The position numbers and the translations under genes are program-made. The notes below the pieces were generated by a model. That model did not search any database and was not told the DNA's origin. It worked only from the letters and a program-made list of their open reading frames with translations. Source: an uncultured Acidobacteriia bacterium (GTDB lineage: Bacteria > Acidobacteriota > Terriglobia > Bryobacterales > Bryobacteraceae). Taken from it: a stretch of DNA of 64,000 nucleotides. Below are positions 16,756-25,960 of this stretch, in pieces; position 1 is the stretch's first letter, and the number at the start of each line of letters is the position of its first letter. Location of the stretch: the NCBI GenBank assembly GCA_903881085.1, contig CAIRSA010000582.1, positions 1 through 64,000 of the forward strand. Direction: 5' to 3'.

Positions 16756-19158
16756 ATGCGCCTACAGTATCTCTTGCTGATGTTAGTTTGCGTGTCCGGC
16801 AGGGCACAAGACCAGGATTTCTTCGAATCCAGGATCCGCCCGGTTCTGGCTGAAAAGTGCTGGGCCTGCCACTCCTCAAAAGCTAAGATCTCCTACGCAG
16901 GGCTGCAACTGGATACAAATTCCGGTCTACGGAAAGGCTCGGATGCCGGAAGTATAGTCACTGCCGGAAAGCCGGAAGAGAGCCGTCTGTACACAGCGCT
17001 CCTCTACGAGGGGCGGACAAAAATGCCTCCCACCGGAAAACTACCAGCGAACGTGCTGGCCGATTTTCGCACTTGGATCGAAAGGGGCGCCGTCTGGCCG
17101 CAGGATAGCCCCAGCACGATTTCCAACAAGGTCGAAAAGAAGGGAGCCAGCCATTGGGCCTGGAAGTCCGTGGCCAAGGTTCCGGTTCCGCACGTGCGGG
17201 AAGCATCCTGGGCATCAAACGATATCGACAAATTCATACTGTCCAAACTAGAGGAAAAGTCGCTTCGCCCGGCGGGAGATGCCCCGCTGGAGTTGCTGCT
17301 GCGCAGAGTCTATCTCGACCTGACAGGCCTGCCTCCCACCATTGAAGAGCAAGACCAGTTTCGGAGAGAAGGCTCTTTTGAAAAGGTAGTCGACCGGTTG
17401 CTCGCCTCCCCTCAATTCGGCCAACGCTGGGGGCGGCACTGGCTGGATCAAACGTATTATGCGGATAACATTGAGATCGGCCGCCGCGTGCCCGCCCGCC
17501 ATGCCTGGCGATACCGCGACTATGTGATCGATTCCATCAATCGCGATAAGCCCTATCCGCGATTCATTCTCGAACAACTGGCCGGCGACCAATTGGCTTG
17601 GACCAAGCCGGAAGAGCGCCGCGATAACGTGGTGGCGACCGGGTTCCTCGCCCTCGGGCCGTGGCCGCTAGTGAATGCCGACAAAGAGCAGCTGAATATG
17701 GACGTTGTGGATTTGCAGGTGGATATGGTGGGCCGCACTTTCCTCGGCCTCACCATGGGGTGTTCCCGATGCCACGATCACAAGTTCGATCCCATTGCTC
17801 TGCACGATTACTATGGCATGGCTGGCATCTTTGCCAGCACGCGCACCATTTCAGGGCGTCTGGGCTTGAGCGTCTTCAGCAACGTCAACACGACGATTCT
17901 TCCCGAGTTGTCCAAGGAAATGGCAGGCCGGGCGGAAGAGGCTCAAGCTTATGAAGCGAATCTTGCCGCGGCACGGGAACGGCACGCTTCACTGCAAGCG
18001 AAACGAAAGTTGGCCAAGAAAGACTCGGAGGAAGCGAAAGGCCTGGATAAGGAGATCGCGGAGGCGCTGCAAGAGGTCAAGGTGCTGGAGTACCTTCCCG
18101 TTACGCCACCCACCGCGCACGCAGTACAGGACCAGGATCTACCAGCAGATTGCCGCATCAACATTCGTGGGAACGCGCATCAACTGGGCTCGGAAACGCC
18201 CCGCAGCGCAGTGGCCATCGCTGGAATGGACGCAAAGCTTGACATAGCGGACTTCACCAGCGGGCGGAAAGAATTGGCGGAATGGATCGGCAACAAGAAC
18301 AATCCGTTGACGGCCCGCGTGATGGTCAACCGGGTATGGCATCACTTGTTCGGCACGGGGATCGTGCCAAGCATCGATAACTTCGGCATACGCGGCATGC
18401 CGCCAAGCCACCCCGAACTGCTGGATCATCTTGCGTCGCAGTTCATGGAGAACGGTTGGTCATTGAAGAAGCTGGTTCGCAGTATTGTGTTGAGCCGCAC
18501 CTACCGCATGGACGGCGGCGTGAATGCCAAGGCTGTGGAGATTGATCCCGAAAACCGGTTGCTGTGGAAGATGAGCCGGCGGCGGCTGGAAGCCGAGACA
18601 ATACGCGATGCCATGCTGGTAGCGAGCGGCATGTTGGATACTGAGTCAGGAGGACCGTCGCTGCCGTTCTTTGTGAAGGGGAACCTGAACGTGGGGCAAC
18701 CCGAGTCCTTCATTGAACGTATCAAGCTTGATCCTGCTACTCATCTTCGGCGGTCCATTTATCTGCCGGTTCTACGTAAGAGCCAGTTACCCGAGCTCGA
18801 TATTCTAAACCTATTCAACTTTCCCGATACCAACCAGATCACAGGCCCCAGGCCTGCGACCACCGTTCCCACTCAGTCGCTCTATCTGATGAACTCCTCG
18901 TTTGTGCAGGAGCAGGCAGCGGCGTTGGCAAAGCTAGTCCTGGCCGGCGAAAAGAGCGACAGTGAACGGGTCCGGCTGCTGGTACGTCGCGTTTATGGGC
19001 GCGAGGCGAAGGGCGGAGAGGTTGACCGGCTGCTTGCCTATGCAAAGGGTTTCGCCGAACGGAATGCACCGGGTGGTCCCGCGGAAGCCAGGCAGGAAGC
19101 ATGGAAGCGGCTGTGCCACGCGTTGCTGATCTCGAATGAATTTCTGTACAGGAGCTGA
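16756..19158 (+). CDS. Planctomycete-type cytochrome c protein (PSCyt1-DUF1549-DUF1553), module 1
   Basis: An 800-residue secreted protein. After a signal peptide (LLLMLVCVSGRAQ) comes a cytochrome-like domain with haem-binding CWACH (about residue 35). Next is DUF1549 (from FILSKLEEKSLRP; LDLTGLPPTIEEQ), which carries a second CxxCH (CSRCHDHKFDPI, near residue 335). A coiled-coil-like charged stretch (about 395-440) and DUF1553 (NPLTARVMVNRVWHHLFG and following) complete it. Such proteins are abundant in Planctomycetes, Verrucomicrobia and Acidobacteria; the biochemical role is not established. GGAG stands upstream of ATG 16756. The next gene starts immediately after its stop, giving an operon with the DUF1501 protein and a GntR regulator. 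Confidence 0.88.
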   Translation: MRLQYLLLMLVCVSGRAQDQDFFESRIRPVLAEKCWACHSSKAKISYAGLQLDTNSGLRKGSDAGSIVTAGKPEESRLYTALLYEGRTKMPPTGKLPANVLADFRTWIERGAVWPQDSPSTISNKVEKKGASHWAWKSVAKVPVPHVREASWASNDIDKFILSKLEEKSLRPAGDAPLELLLRRVYLDLTGLPPTIEEQDQFRREGSFEKVVDRLLASPQFGQRWGRHWLDQTYYADNIEIGRRVPARHAWRYRDYVIDSINRDKPYPRFILEQLAGDQLAWTKPEERRDNVVATGFLALGPWPLVNADKEQLNMDVVDLQVDMVGRTFLGLTMGCSRCHDHKFDPIALHDYYGMAGIFASTRTISGRLGLSVFSNVNTTILPELSKEMAGRAEEAQAYEANLAAARERHASLQAKRKLAKKDSEEAKGLDKEIAEALQEVKVLEYLPVTPPTAHAVQDQDLPADCRINIRGNAHQLGSETPRSAVAIAGMDAKLDIADFTSGRKELAEWIGNKNNPLTARVMVNRVWHHLFGTGIVPSIDNFGIRGMPPSHPELLDHLASQFMENGWSLKKLVRSIVLSRTYRMDGGVNAKAVEIDPENRLLWKMSRRRLEAETIRDAMLVASGMLDTESGGPSLPFFVKGNLNVGQPESFIERIKLDPATHLRRSIYLPVLRKSQLPELDILNLFNFPDTNQITGPRPATTVPTQSLYLMNSSFVQEQAAALAKLVLAGEKSDSERVRLLVRRVYGREAKGGEVDRLLAYAKGFAERNAPGGPAEARQEAWKRLCHALLISNEFLYRS

Positions 19159-20586
19159 ATGATGAATCGGCACAAAACCTCCATGGCGCACTCAAGACGC
19201 GACTTTCTGCGCACAGCGGGCTGTGGCTTTGGCATGGTGGCGATGCAATCCATGCTTGCGGCCGAATCGCTGGCAGTGCGGGCGCCGCACCACGCTGCGC
19301 GGGCCAAGCGCGTCATCTTCATGTTCATGCAAGGGGGGCCATCGCACATGGACATGTTCGAGCACAAACCCGAACTGGAGAAGCGCAACGGCCAGCCACT
19401 TTCATTCAAGTTGCCGCAGAACTATGAAGCGCCAGGCATACGCGATTCGCGTCTGTTTGGTCCCATAGGCAAGTTCGTGCGTCAGGGCCGCAGAGGCATG
19501 CTCATGACAGAGATGCTGCCACATCTCGGCGGCGTGGTGGACGACCTCTGCTTCCTGCACGGGATGCATGCCGATAGCGAAGCGCACGCGCCGGCCATAC
19601 GGCAACTGCATACTGGCCACAGCATCCAGGTCAGGCCTTCCATGGGTGCATGGACACTCTACGGTTTGGGGACCGAGAATCAAAACCTCCCTGGATTTGT
19701 TTCCATCTGTCCGGAGTTGAGTGGCGATGGAGGCACGCCGCAACTGTTCGGCAGCGCATTCCTGCCCGCCATCTATCAAGGCACGCCGATCGGACAAGCC
19801 CACGACGCCAGGAACGCGCGGATCGACTATCTGCGTGACGCTGGAATCAGTACGGATGAACAGCGCCGTCAATTGGACTTTCTACAGGACGTCAACCGCC
19901 GCTACACGTCTGATGGTGGCGCCGACTCGGAGCTGGAAGGCCGGGCCGCATCGTTCGAACTCGCATTCCGCATGCAGATGGAAGCGCCGCGAGTCCTGGA
20001 TCTCGCCGCCGAAACGGACGCAACAAAAGCTCTGTACGGCATCGGAGAAAAGGAGACCGACGATTTTGGGCGGCAATGCCTGATGGCCCGGCGCATGGCC
20101 GAGGCTGGTGTGCGATTTGTGCAGATCACCGATGGCGGATGGGACCACCACGGCAAGTTGAGGCAGAGTCTTCCCGTACGCTGCAAAGCGGTCGACAAGC
20201 CGATCGCCGGTTTGATCAAGGACCTGAAACAACGCGGACTATTGGAGGACACGCTTGTACTGTGGGGTGGCGAGTTTGGCCGGACCCCATTCGATCAGGA
20301 CCTGTCACAGGGCAAGGCTCCGATCACCGATCGCGGCCGCGAGCACAATCCGAAAGGCTTTACCATGTTCATGGCCGGCGGAGGCGTCAAGCCTGGCATT
20401 TCACACGGGGAGACCGACGAATTCGGCTGGGAGGCGGTGCAGGGCAAGGTTCACATCCATGATCTGCATGCCACGATGCTGCACTTGTTGGGGATCGATC
20501 ATGAGCGTCTCACTTACCGCTATACCGGGCGCGATTTCCGCTTGACCGACGTGTTCGGACGCGTAGTGAAAGAGATACTGGCGTGA
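19159..20586 (+). CDS. Tat-exported DUF1501 protein, module 1
   Basis: A 475-residue protein of the DUF1501 family, distantly related to alkaline phosphatase/sulfatase-fold proteins. The Tat leader is SRRDFLRTAG. Family segments are FMFMQGGPSHMDMFEHKP, FVQITDGGWDHHG and TLVLWGGEFGRTPF, followed by a conserved HIHDLHATMLHLLG near the C-terminus. It begins directly after the stop of the DUF1549/1553 gene, with GGAG (19151-19154) inside the end of that gene. The pair is the normal arrangement of this family; a shared periplasmic role is inferred. The start at 19159 or the adjacent ATG 19162 are equally possible. Confidence 0.88.
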   Translation: MMNRHKTSMAHSRRDFLRTAGCGFGMVAMQSMLAAESLAVRAPHHAARAKRVIFMFMQGGPSHMDMFEHKPELEKRNGQPLSFKLPQNYEAPGIRDSRLFGPIGKFVRQGRRGMLMTEMLPHLGGVVDDLCFLHGMHADSEAHAPAIRQLHTGHSIQVRPSMGAWTLYGLGTENQNLPGFVSICPELSGDGGTPQLFGSAFLPAIYQGTPIGQAHDARNARIDYLRDAGISTDEQRRQLDFLQDVNRRYTSDGGADSELEGRAASFELAFRMQMEAPRVLDLAAETDATKALYGIGEKETDDFGRQCLMARRMAEAGVRFVQITDGGWDHHGKLRQSLPVRCKAVDKPIAGLIKDLKQRGLLEDTLVLWGGEFGRTPFDQDLSQGKAPITDRGREHNPKGFTMFMAGGGVKPGISHGETDEFGWEAVQGKVHIHDLHATMLHLLGIDHERLTYRYTGRDFRLTDVFGRVVKEILA

Positions 20587-21305
20587 AGCAAACAAAATCG
20601 CCTCAGAGAAACGATGAGACGAAAACCAGAATCTACGCCGATCTCTTGCGCCGGATTCTGAAGGGCGACTTGAAACCTGGCGCGCGTCTGGTGGAAGCGC
20701 AACTGGCCGCACAGTATTCGGTGAGCCGCACCTTGATTCGCGAAGTGCTCTTCATGCTGCTGAGGGATGACCTGGTAAAGCGCAATCACAACCGCGGCAC
20801 GCAGGTTGTTTCCTTCACACCTGACGATGTCGAAGATCTCTACGAGATTCGAAAGAATCTGGAACTTCTCGCCCTCATAACCGCAATCAATGCGATGCCG
20901 CTCGAACCGCTGTTTCAGTTTGAGCAGCGCCTGCGGAGCCTGGAGTCGAAGCCGCCAAGACAGGTTGCATCCCAGCACGCGGAAATCGACGTCGCACTGC
21001 ATGGCTTTGTGTTTCAACATTGCCGGAACAAGCGGCTGGTCTCCTATTTGGAGAATATCTCGCAACTGATTCACTCTCTCAGGCTGCTCGGCTACGAAAT
21101 GGAGGATGTTGTCCGCCTGACTGGCGTGCAGCATTTGGCGCTAGTGCAGGCATTTGTGCGGCGGGATCTGCCGGCCGCGGAACGATTGCTGGCTGAGCAC
21201 ATTGATACCAGCAAGAAGAATGCGCTGCAGATGTTGATCCTTCAGCGAGAAGGCCATGCGCGACGCGGCTTAGCCGTAGTCGGGAAGGTGGCGCGGGGGA
21301 GGTGA
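20583..21305 (+). CDS. GntR-family transcriptional regulator (FCD type)
   Basis: A 240-residue regulator. The N-terminal winged helix-turn-helix (about residues 15-80) includes AQYSVSRTLIREVLFMLLRDDLV. The C-terminal all-helical FCD-like effector domain (from DDVEDLYEIRKNLELLAL) holds the charged and His residues typical of ligand or metal binding. It starts at GTG 20583, overlapping the DUF1501 stop by four bases, so it is translated with module 1. The near-palindrome upstream of the operon (16727-16742) is a candidate binding site, suggesting autoregulation. The effector is unknown. Confidence 0.85.
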   Translation: MKQTKSPQRNDETKTRIYADLLRRILKGDLKPGARLVEAQLAAQYSVSRTLIREVLFMLLRDDLVKRNHNRGTQVVSFTPDDVEDLYEIRKNLELLALITAINAMPLEPLFQFEQRLRSLESKPPRQVASQHAEIDVALHGFVFQHCRNKRLVSYLENISQLIHSLRLLGYEMEDVVRLTGVQHLALVQAFVRRDLPAAERLLAEHIDTSKKNALQMLILQREGHARRGLAVVGKVARGR

Positions 21306-21603
21306 TCCTCTCTGCGTCGAGGGGTGTTAGAAGACTACCGATGAACTCTCCGGATTTATTTACTCGACATAACGCAATTGAGATTGGCGGCGCGTCGCTG
21401 GCCTGTGGCTTCAACCGCCTCACCGCCTCGCTCACCATTGGCAACGCCGCTTGGGTTAGTGACGAAGATGCATCACAATCCGGGAGGGCCGTCAGCCGGC
21501 AAGGGAAAGCAGACTTCGAGCTTGTCCGCCTGTCTTTTCACGCTCTCTCTCCGCAGCAATCCCGCTGGCTGCTGATTACTAAGTTTTATTTCGGAGCGAG
21601 CCA
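21306..21603 (+). other. Intergenic stretch without a recognisable gene
   Basis: About 300 bases between the GntR gene and module 2. One frame is open across it, but its translation matches nothing I know and has no good start, so I do not call a gene. GGAG at 21593-21596 is the ribosome-binding site of the next gene. I see no terminator hairpin with a T-run and no TGTATACA-like operator. Confidence 0.5.
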
Positions 21604-24279
21604 ATGATTCGAACAGATCTGATGTTTAATTGGATAGTGAAACTGCTAATGACCGTTCTGGCTTCGGCCATGGCGCTGGCCGCCCCTCGCTTCGAAACAG
21701 ACGTTCTTCCAATCCTACGAGCGAAATGCTTGCGTTGCCATGGTGAGAAAGGCGCCCAGGCAAATCTATCGCTCACAGGGCGCGATGCCTTGCTCAAGGG
21801 CGGGAAGTCGGGCGCTGCCGTCATCCCCGGAAATCCGAATGACAGTTTGTTGCTGAGCATCACCGCCTCTGGCAAGATGCCGGTCGCCGGGCCAAAGCTT
21901 ACTCCTGCGGAACTTGGCACTATCCGCAAATGGATCGAAGAGGGCGCGCTCAATGCCGGTGAGTTGGCGGGCGCGGTCCGTCCTCTAGTCGCCCAGCGCG
22001 ATGTGGAGATGATCTTTAGCGCCAAGTGCTGGGTTTGTCACGGACGCCTGGATCAGCGCGCCGGTCTGGATCTGCGCACGCACGCATCGATGAAGAAGGG
22101 CGGTAAGTCTGGTCCGGCCATCGTGCCCGGAGACGCCGAAGGAAGCCTGTTAGTCAAACGCATCGCCGCGCAACAGATGCCTCCGCCCAAACTGCAGGAG
22201 CAATATTCGGTTCGCGGACTTAACGAAGATGAACTGGCGAAAGTGAAACAATGGATCGCTGAGGGAGCCCGGCCAGACAACGAGCAACCCATTGAAGTGA
22301 AGGTTGCCTCCGACACCGCAATTACGGCAAAGGACCGCACCTTCTGGTCGTTCCAGGCCCCCAAACGCACTCCGCTTCCGAAGCCTGCAACCCATCCCGT
22401 GGACGCATTTCTCAGTACCAAGCTTCCACCCGCCGCGCCCCAAACCTTGCTCCGCCGTGCTTACTTCGATCTAACGGGTCTGCCGCCCACGCCCGAGCAG
22501 ATCTCACAATACGACAACAATTACGAAGCGCTTCTCGACCAACTGCTCGCCTCTCCCCGCTACGGCGAGCGCTTGGCGCGCCAATGGCTTGATGCCGTCG
22601 GCTACGCCGATAGCGAGGGCGGCAACAACTCCGACGTTAAACGTAAGAACGCCTGGCGCTATCGCGACTACGTCATCCGGGCGTTCGAGCAGAACAAGCC
22701 CTTCAACCGGTTTCTCACCGAACAGATCGCCGGTGATGAGTTGTTCGATCACCGCGCCGTCAAGCGACTCACTCCTGAGCACATCGAACTGCTAGCCGCC
22801 ACCGGTTTTTGGCGTATGGCGCCAGACGGCACCAACAGCACCGAACAGAATTTCATCCCGGAGCGCATGGACGTGATTGCGGGGCAATTGGAAATCCTGG
22901 GGTCCGCGGTTATGGGCGTCTCACTAGGCTGCGCCCGATGCCACGATCACAAGTACGATCCGCTTCCTACTCGCGACTACTATCGTTTGGTGGCAACGCT
23001 CACACCCGCCTTTGATCCTTATTCCTGGCTACCCGGTGAGTTTCCTTGCGGAGGCGTGGGCGCCAAATGCGACGAGAAGAACACGCGCTACTACATCGCC
23101 AAGGCGACGCCCGAGTATGAAGCATCAGTGGCGCACAATGCTCCCATTGACGTGCGTATCGCGGAGCTCCAAAAAGCGTTGCGCGCGCTGAAGGAAACTG
23201 ATCCTACCTACAAGAAGGAGAAGGAGGCGCTGGACGCGAAGATTCTCAAAGAGCGCGCTGAGCGCAAGCAACCGCCGCTGATCCGTGCGTTATTCGATTT
23301 GGGTCCAGAGCCACCGCCGACGCGTATTCTCTTGCGCGGAGATGCTACCAGCCCCGGTCCGTTGGTTGCGCCAGGTCCGCCCTCTATCATGAGCGCGGGC
23401 CTGCCTGAGTATCGCCCTGTGGCGCTGGCGCATTCGTCCGGCCGTCGTCTGGCGTTGGCCCAATGGCTCACTCATCCCAATCATCCTCTGACTGCGCGCG
23501 TGATGGTGAACCGCATCTGGCAGCATCACTTCGGCAAAGGGTTGGTGAGCACGCCGGGTAACTTTGGCCGCATGGGAGCCGCGCCGGAGAATCAGCCCTT
23601 GCTCGATTGGCTTGCTACCGAATTCGTGCGCACCGGATGGGATGTGAAAGCGATGCACAAGCTGATCATGACCTCGGCTGCTTACCGCCAGCAGGCCGGC
23701 GAGAACGGTTTTCCGGTGCGCCGCATTGATGCAGAGTCCATTCGCGACACGATTCTCCAAATCGCCGGCCGTCTCAACACCAAGCAATTTGGAGCACCCG
23801 ATGGCATCAAGCAGTTGCCCGACGGCGAGGTGATCACCGAAAGCCGGCGACGCAGCATCTACATTTCGCAACGGCGTACCCAGCCCATCTCTCTGCTTGA
23901 GACCTTTGATCAGCCATTCATGAATCCGAATTGTGTGCAGCGCGGCCAGTCGGTGGTTTCTTCCCAAGCGCTTCACTTAATGAATAGCGATCTGGTGCGC
24001 GAGAATGCCCGCTTCATGGCGGGCCGCATCGCAGACGTCGTGGGCGATAACCCAGACGCGCAGATTGAACGTGCTTACCTGTTGGCGCTGGCCCGCAAGC
24101 CAACGGCGGACGAATTCCGCCTCGCTCGCGAAACAATGGAGCGCTTGACGCCCGAGTGGACGCGCAAACTGGAAGCCGAAAAGCCAGCCGAGCCGGTAGC
24201 TAGCCGGGCACGTTGGCTTGCGCTCGCTACTGTCTGCCACACACTGATGAACTCCGCGGAGTTTATCTACTTGGATTAA
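21604..24279 (+). CDS. Planctomycete-type cytochrome c protein (two PSCyt1 domains, DUF1549-DUF1553), module 2
   Basis: An 891-residue secreted protein with a signal peptide (IVKLLMTVLASAMALAAP). Unlike module 1 it has two tandem cytochrome-like domains with CLRCHG (about residue 40) and CWVCHG (about 142). DUF1549 follows (LLRRAYFDLTGLPPTPEQ), with a further CARCHDHKYDPL near residue 440. DUF1553 comes last (HPLTARVMVNRIWQHHFG). ATG 21604 has GGAG seven bases upstream. It is followed after nine bases by its DUF1501 partner. The duplicated haem domain suggests a different electron-transfer or structural arrangement from module 1; function is unknown. Confidence 0.88.
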   Translation: MIRTDLMFNWIVKLLMTVLASAMALAAPRFETDVLPILRAKCLRCHGEKGAQANLSLTGRDALLKGGKSGAAVIPGNPNDSLLLSITASGKMPVAGPKLTPAELGTIRKWIEEGALNAGELAGAVRPLVAQRDVEMIFSAKCWVCHGRLDQRAGLDLRTHASMKKGGKSGPAIVPGDAEGSLLVKRIAAQQMPPPKLQEQYSVRGLNEDELAKVKQWIAEGARPDNEQPIEVKVASDTAITAKDRTFWSFQAPKRTPLPKPATHPVDAFLSTKLPPAAPQTLLRRAYFDLTGLPPTPEQISQYDNNYEALLDQLLASPRYGERLARQWLDAVGYADSEGGNNSDVKRKNAWRYRDYVIRAFEQNKPFNRFLTEQIAGDELFDHRAVKRLTPEHIELLAATGFWRMAPDGTNSTEQNFIPERMDVIAGQLEILGSAVMGVSLGCARCHDHKYDPLPTRDYYRLVATLTPAFDPYSWLPGEFPCGGVGAKCDEKNTRYYIAKATPEYEASVAHNAPIDVRIAELQKALRALKETDPTYKKEKEALDAKILKERAERKQPPLIRALFDLGPEPPPTRILLRGDATSPGPLVAPGPPSIMSAGLPEYRPVALAHSSGRRLALAQWLTHPNHPLTARVMVNRIWQHHFGKGLVSTPGNFGRMGAAPENQPLLDWLATEFVRTGWDVKAMHKLIMTSAAYRQQAGENGFPVRRIDAESIRDTILQIAGRLNTKQFGAPDGIKQLPDGEVITESRRRSIYISQRRTQPISLLETFDQPFMNPNCVQRGQSVVSSQALHLMNSDLVRENARFMAGRIADVVGDNPDAQIERAYLLALARKPTADEFRLARETMERLTPEWTRKLEAEKPAEPVASRARWLALATVCHTLMNSAEFIYLD

Positions 24280-24288
24280 AGGACCACC

Positions 24289-25692
24289 ATGCCAACCCGA
24301 CGCGATTTCTTTTCCCGCATCCCCGATGGCCTTATGGGCACCGCGCTCGCTTCTCTGTTTGCCGAAGATCTGTTGGCGCAGCAGCGCCTTTACGACCTGA
24401 CGCCTAAGCAACCCCATCACGCACCCAAAGCGAAAGCCATCATCCAACTCTTCCAAAACGGAGGCCCAAGCCAGGTCGATCTGTTCGACCACAAGCCAGC
24501 GCTTGAAAAGCATGCCGGACAGTCGCCCAGCCGCGACTTGGCTTCAGAAGTCCGCGCCGTGCGGGAGACCGGCGGGCTAATGCCCTCACGCTACAAGTTC
24601 GCGCGGCAGGGGCAATCGGGCCTGGAGATCTCCGAAGCTCTGCCCCACCTCAGCAAGGTGGCAGACGATATAACGGTCATCCGTTCCATGCACACGACTC
24701 ATCTTGCACATGAAGCGGCGCTGTTTCTCATGCACGGCGGCCGCATCCTGCCCACTCGCCCGTCGCTCGGCTCCTGGATCACTTATGGCCTGGGCTCTAT
24801 AAACCAGAATCTGCCGGCTTATGTTGTGCTGGACGATCCCAAGGGTCCGCCCATCAACTTCATCCAGAACTGGCAATCGGGCTGGTTGCCGGCCGTCTAT
24901 CAGGGAACGCGCGTACGGTCAGAGGGTTCGCCGATTCTGAATCTGCACGCGAAGGCGGAGGATCCGGCGGGCATAGTGGATCTGAGCCGCAGCCTGCTGC
25001 ACCGCATGGATGCGTCGCATCGCGACCAGCATCCAGGCAACGTTGAGTTGCAGGCCCGTATCGCCAACTATGAGTTGGCTGCCCGCATGCAGATGGAAGC
25101 TACCGATGTGCTGGACCTGACGAAGGAGAGTGAAGCCACCAAGGAAGCCTACGGGATGAACGACGAACGTACCGCGTCTTACGCCAGGCGTTGCCTGATG
25201 GCTCGCCGTCTGGTGGAACGCGGTGTCCGCCTTGTGCAGATTTACATTGAAGGACAGATTTGGGATAACCACAACAAGATTTGGGATGGCCTGGACTATG
25301 CGTGCGGCAAGACCGACCGTCCTGCTGCGGCGCTGATTCGCGATCTGAAAGAGCGCGGCCTCCTCGATTCCACTTTGGTAGTGTGGGGCGGTGAGTTCGG
25401 CCGTCTGCCGATCGCCCAAGCCCCGGGCGCCAACGCAGGACGTGACCACGGCCCCTCCGGCTTCAGCATCTGGATGGCCGGAGGCGGCGTAAAACGCGGA
25501 TCTACCTACGGATCCACGGATGAAATAGGCTATCGCGCCGCCGACAACAAAGTCAGCGTCCACGATTTTCACGCCACCGTGTTGCACCTGTTGGGCATGA
25601 ATCACCGGAACTTGACCTTTCAGCGCGATGGCCGGCACGAGAGAATCACCGACGAGTTTCCGGCCCGAGTTGTAAGCGAGATTCTCGTTTAG
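24289..25692 (+). CDS. Tat-exported DUF1501 protein, module 2
   Basis: A 467-residue DUF1501 protein with a Tat-type leader (TRRDFFSRIP, then a hydrophobic run). Family segments are IIQLFQNGGPSQVDLFDHKP, LVQIYIEGQIWDNHNK, TLVVWGGEFGRLPIAQ and DFHATVLHLLG. In the second segment the WDHH pair of module 1 becomes WDNHNK. AAGGA precedes the ATG at 24289. It is the partner of the 891-residue cytochrome protein directly upstream. The next downstream ORF is a remnant of a third member of the same family. Confidence 0.88.
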   Translation: MPTRRDFFSRIPDGLMGTALASLFAEDLLAQQRLYDLTPKQPHHAPKAKAIIQLFQNGGPSQVDLFDHKPALEKHAGQSPSRDLASEVRAVRETGGLMPSRYKFARQGQSGLEISEALPHLSKVADDITVIRSMHTTHLAHEAALFLMHGGRILPTRPSLGSWITYGLGSINQNLPAYVVLDDPKGPPINFIQNWQSGWLPAVYQGTRVRSEGSPILNLHAKAEDPAGIVDLSRSLLHRMDASHRDQHPGNVELQARIANYELAARMQMEATDVLDLTKESEATKEAYGMNDERTASYARRCLMARRLVERGVRLVQIYIEGQIWDNHNKIWDGLDYACGKTDRPAAALIRDLKERGLLDSTLVVWGGEFGRLPIAQAPGANAGRDHGPSGFSIWMAGGGVKRGSTYGSTDEIGYRAADNKVSVHDFHATVLHLLGMNHRNLTFQRDGRHERITDEFPARVVSEILV

Positions 25693-25729
25693 GAGATGTC
25701 ACCTGATTCTTCTTTGGGAGCTAAAACCT

Positions 25730-25960
25730 ATGGATCGACGACATGTTTCCCCAATCGTTTCTCGCCGACAATGGCACGAACAATCGGCGCTCGGGTTCGG
25801 CTCACTGGCATTGGCAGGGATATCGGCTCCGTCGTTTTTTAGCGCCACGCTGGACACAGACAAAAACCCGCCCGCGTTGCCCTTCAATCTCCCTTCCAAC
25901 TACGAAGCTCAATCCTACGATTCCGCCAAGCTGGAAAGCGTGCTAACGGTGAAGCGTTGA
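25730..25960 (+). pseudogene. Internally deleted, truncated DUF1501 remnant
   Basis: A 76-codon ORF that looks like two pieces of a DUF1501 gene fused together. The first ~35 codons resemble a DUF1501 Tat leader (VSRRQWHEQSALGFGSLALAG). The next part (PALPFNLPSNYEAQSYDSAKL) aligns with PLSFKLPQNYEAPGIRDSRL of the module 1 protein, where about 50 residues including the GGPSHMD segment lie between the two. The gene then stops after about eight more codons, so nearly 400 residues of the family are absent. A GGGAG box precedes its ATG and its stop overlaps the TTG start of the next gene, so it could still act as a translated leader. Confidence 0.7.

Noticed and set aside
21302-21607. 101-codon frame between the GntR gene and module 2
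   Set aside because: No convincing start, no recognisable motif, and it overlaps the ribosome-binding site of the next gene.
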